DNA of 64,000 nt from Ichthyophonus hoferi. Taxonomy: Eukaryota > Opisthokonta > Ichthyosporea > Ichthyophonida > Ichthyophonidae. The position numbers and the translations under genes were made by a program. Numbering within the stretch: the first letter of the stretch is position 1; each line of letters begins with the position of its first letter. Below are positions 61,219-64,000 of the stretch, piece after piece. The DNA lies in NCBI GenBank assembly GCA_002751075.1, contig NAOQ01000259.1, forward strand, positions 9,377 to 73,376, written 5' to 3'. The notes under the pieces are model-generated. The model saw only the letters and a list, made by a program, of their open reading frames with translations. It was not told the DNA's origin and ran no database searches.

Positions 61219-64000
61219 ATGAAGCGGTTCCAAGCTTCCAAGTTTAAAAATACTTTGCCACAGGAGGCTAAGAGGGAGGTATGTTATTTACCGTCTTTAA
61301 CTCGTTATAAAAGTATAAGGTATTTGTAGTAAAACCCGGCTTAGCTATAGGATTCTTTCTTATTAGTTCTGATACTTATATATCAATACATAATCACTTA
61401 TATATTATATAATATAATATACTTATATATCAAAACTATATATTTATTCATTACACCATATCTATCTATGTATTCAAGTAAGATGCGTATATCTTAGCAT
61501 GTAACAAGTTAATGTGGGCCCTTTTCTTATCCAGAGTAAGTATACTTATGGTATATATGCGGAGAGAAACTCTCTTACTCAATTACAAGGGCATTTTTAT
61601 GATGTAAATTACGTATATCCTTTAAAGTTGATGTTACAGCCAGTTTTACTTAGACTCCATTTTCACCCGAGTAGTGACTTACAACACTATAGACTATATT
61701 TCGTAACACCCTCTGTGCCCTCATTTATTAGTACCTTCCCCTTTTTGCAGAATTGGTATTCTGATGTTAAGTGTAGTGACCTACATGTTGACAACCATGG
61801 CATCACAGCCAGTTCCAAATATATTGCCTTCCCTCTGAACACTCAAGGCAAGTCCATCTCCTATAGTTCCTCTATAACCCCTAGTTGCACTACTGTTCTA
61901 TCAAGTTACAAGTATTAAGAAGGGGTCGTTCTTACGTGTTCAGTTTTTCTCTAGATCTGGTTATAGTTCTGTTAAAATAATTTTGGCTTTGGTTTGGCTT
62001 TGGAGAAACTAACTTGGCACCACTCTCTTTAATACACGTATCTTTATTAACGTGTGAGGAGACAGAGCCGTAGGCCTATTTGCACCATGCAAAAGAAAAA
62101 ATTGAAAGAAATTAGGTTTAGGTGTAGGTATTTTTATATTAATGTGCTCGTGGAGCAAGTGACACAGGTATAATTGCAGATATTGTAGTAGGGTTATTAT
62201 ATCATCTTATTTGTAGCCTAACCATATATGGCCTTGCATTGCAGGGGGTGGTACAGTTGGTGTAATCCCCCTTGGGCAGGACGGAAAACAATTGGCCAAT
62301 ATACATCAAATAGCGGCGCATAGTTCACCAATTAGTGAGCTTGTTTTTGCACCTTTCCTTGAAGGGGTCCTGGCTACAGGGTCATATGATGCAACTGTAA
62401 GGCCTCAGCACTGCCTCCCCAAATCCCATTTGGCCTAAGTCATACATCACGTCATACATCTTAGATTTACTAAATAGTTGTTTGATTGGTGTTGCCACAG
62501 TCTTCATTAATGAATGCACGTGGGGGACCAAAACACACCATAGTCAAACACGCACACATATATACATACACACTTTTACACATATATATAGGTGCATATT
62601 GAGGATAATTCGTATACATCCCTACTTACAAGTTCACATTTACATTCACCTACATCTATATGCATGAGCACACACTAGGCAACATAGACCATCTCTGTTA
62701 TTAGAGCATATATGTATTAGAGGTTAAGGTGATACAGACTAATCATACACTTTAATATACTGATCGGGCTCACAAGGATGTATTAATTAGGAGGCGAGTT
62801 TGTCTCTCTTACGCCACGTATTGCTACTTGTTGCATTCCAACACCATGGGTATATGCATATATTTACATGCTTATCTGGTGTATAATGTAGTGTCACAAT
62901 ACTTGGGGATACATAGTGGTTAGGTAAAGGAAAAGAGCTTAAGTCCATTTTTGTTCCTGTTGTGAAGGACTGTCTGTTTCTTATATAACCCCTTAATCCC
63001 TCCAGGTTCGTGTCTGGTCTATAGAAGGCGATGAGACCAGCACAATGCTGTCGCAACCAATAGCTACACTAACTAGTGATCACAAATGCATCCAATCTTT
63101 GGCCTGGAACACATGTGCCTCAGATGTAAGTGACGGTTAGGCCTTTGTTTATATCTGACTTGACGTGACGTAAAACACATATATAGGTAGGGGATGATGT
63201 AGCAACATGTATGATTGGTGAGGAGACAAGGAGAGAGAGGAAAGCACAACATTGACTTTGCAAAAATCTAACACTACTTGAATAGATTTTAGCGGCAGGA
63301 GCAGATCACAGTGTAAAAGTCTATGATGTGAACACCCAGGTGGCCACAGGGTCCACGACTCTAGATTCCCCCGTACAGGTAGGTATCAGACCTTGGCTCT
63401 GTACTGTCCTGGCTATGCAATCCCTTTATGATTTTATGCATTATCAGCTATCTCTCCCGAGTTACTGCTACCACTACCTTAGGTTCCAGTAGCAGCCAGA
63501 CCTGTCTATCTATAGTATCTTATATATGTTGCAGCACATACCCATGTATTTCCTGTACGGTAGGGTAGGGCCAGCGTGAAGGCGTGTGCACAGTAAATGA
63601 AACAGCTGTATTATTACATCAATGACATATACAGTGTACCCCACCCACCTACACTATTTACTGCCATACTCTAATGATCCAATTGCATAATACTGCCTGG
63701 GTGAAATATTCTGTAACAGGTCTAATGACATGATTGAGTATTATAGCTGTGCTATGGTGACTAGGCTTATCTGACCAACCCATAGTGGGTGGACTGGAAC
63801 TATGAGGGGAACATGCTAGCTAGTACCTGGAAGGATGGACGGCTGAGAGTGATTGACGGGCGAACAGGGGAGGTGGTGCAGGTAGGTTAATGGTATTAGA
63901 TGTGGGTCCGTACTGTATTGGTGGGCTAGGAGGTATTGTTGTTGGCTTAGTTCTATATCTATCTCTATCTTATATGCCATGTGGGGAGGCCCTCTCTTTT
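61219..64000 (+). CDS. CORO7: Coronin-7/POD-1-like WD-repeat actin regulator (5' part; runs off the right edge)
   Basis: Coronin-7 has tandem coronin beta-propellers and acts in Golgi/endosome traffic and actin control. Exons seen: 61219-61278, 61751-61847, 62245-62396, 63006-63125, 63286-63378, 63786-63881; the gene continues past 64000. The N-terminus MKRFQASKFKNTLPQEAKRE matches the coronin-7 signature (M-x-R-F-x-x-S-K-F-x-x-T) rather than short coronins. WD repeats follow: A-H-S-S-P-I-S-E-L-V-F-A-P-F, V-L-A-T-G-S-Y-D-A-T-V-R-V-W, I-L-A-A-G-A-D-H-S-V-K-V-Y-D, W-V-D-W-N-Y-E-G-N-M-L-A-S. The second intron (61848-62244) has a GC donor in aag/gcaagt, the only donor that keeps the frame. Introns 61279-61750, 62397-63005 (with CA/TA low complexity near 62545-62690) and 63379-63785 hold nothing else. 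Confidence 0.87.
62545..62690 (+). repeat. CA/TA-rich low-complexity tract in a coronin intron
   Basis: Repeated acacacatata/tacatacaca/cacatatatata words fill this part of the intron 62397-63005. The open frame over it is a by-product of the repeat. Confidence 0.75.

Noticed and set aside
61514-61918. 134-aa open frame at the coronin second exon
   Set aside because: Only 61751-61847 is coding; the part before it lies in the first intron and the part after it in the GC-AG intron.
62482-62667. 61-aa open frame rich in His, Thr and Ile
   Set aside because: It arises from the CA/TA low-complexity tract in a coronin intron.

Overview
The window is a piece of an intron-dense eukaryotic nuclear genome. 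About 90 introns could be placed by eye, most of them 60-110 nt, with GT-AG ends plus a few GC-AG. The proteins look opisthokont. The N-terminus of the DDX3-like helicase and the five-TOG CKAP5 layout are animal-like, and coronin-7, GON7-like, RPP25-type Alba and UBAC2 relatives sit together. I infer a unicellular holozoan or early-branching animal; the species is not determined.

Layout. 1-7.29 kb: AT-rich, gene-poor, with two faint retroelement fossils. 7.29-21.06 kb (+): a 55-exon XMAP215/CKAP5 microtubule polymerase whose reading frame closes exactly at about 2,019 aa. 22.40-24.61 kb (-): an ER membrane thioredoxin-domain protein, head-to-head with 24.95-26.13 kb (+), a small GON7-like KEOPS subunit. 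28.03-32.32 kb (+): dolichol kinase. 33.44-34.64 kb (-): an Alba-domain (RPP25-like) protein recovered only by joining exons. 35.90-38.78 kb (+): a UBAC2-like rhomboid-fold/UBA protein. 41.50-45.19 kb (-): a PPR-like helical-repeat protein. 45.99-47.79 kb (-): a DUF2062 membrane protein. 49.05-52.89 kb (-): a DDX3/Ded1 DEAD-box helicase. 57.25-57.86 kb (+): an intronless RAB14-like GTPase followed by a tandem broken copy of its own 3' end. 61.22 kb to the right edge (+): the 5' part of a coronin-7-like gene.

The genes do not form a pathway; they are a housekeeping neighbourhood. Dolichol kinase, the ER thioredoxin protein and the UBAC2-like protein all act at the ER. RAB14 and coronin-7 act in endosome/Golgi traffic. 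DDX3, Alba and GON7 act on RNA.

Most notable observations: (1) an AG acceptor lies 0-2 nt before the start codon of at least five genes, which fits leader trans-splicing or 5'-UTR introns; (2) a recent tandem duplication in the CKAP5 linker created extra exons; (3) three GC-AG introns are forced by reading frame; (4) the RAB14-like gene lacks introns and has a duplicated tail; (5) a tRNA-like sequence sits in a CKAP5 intron. I see no CRISPR array, rRNA, intact transposon or clearly new multi-gene system.
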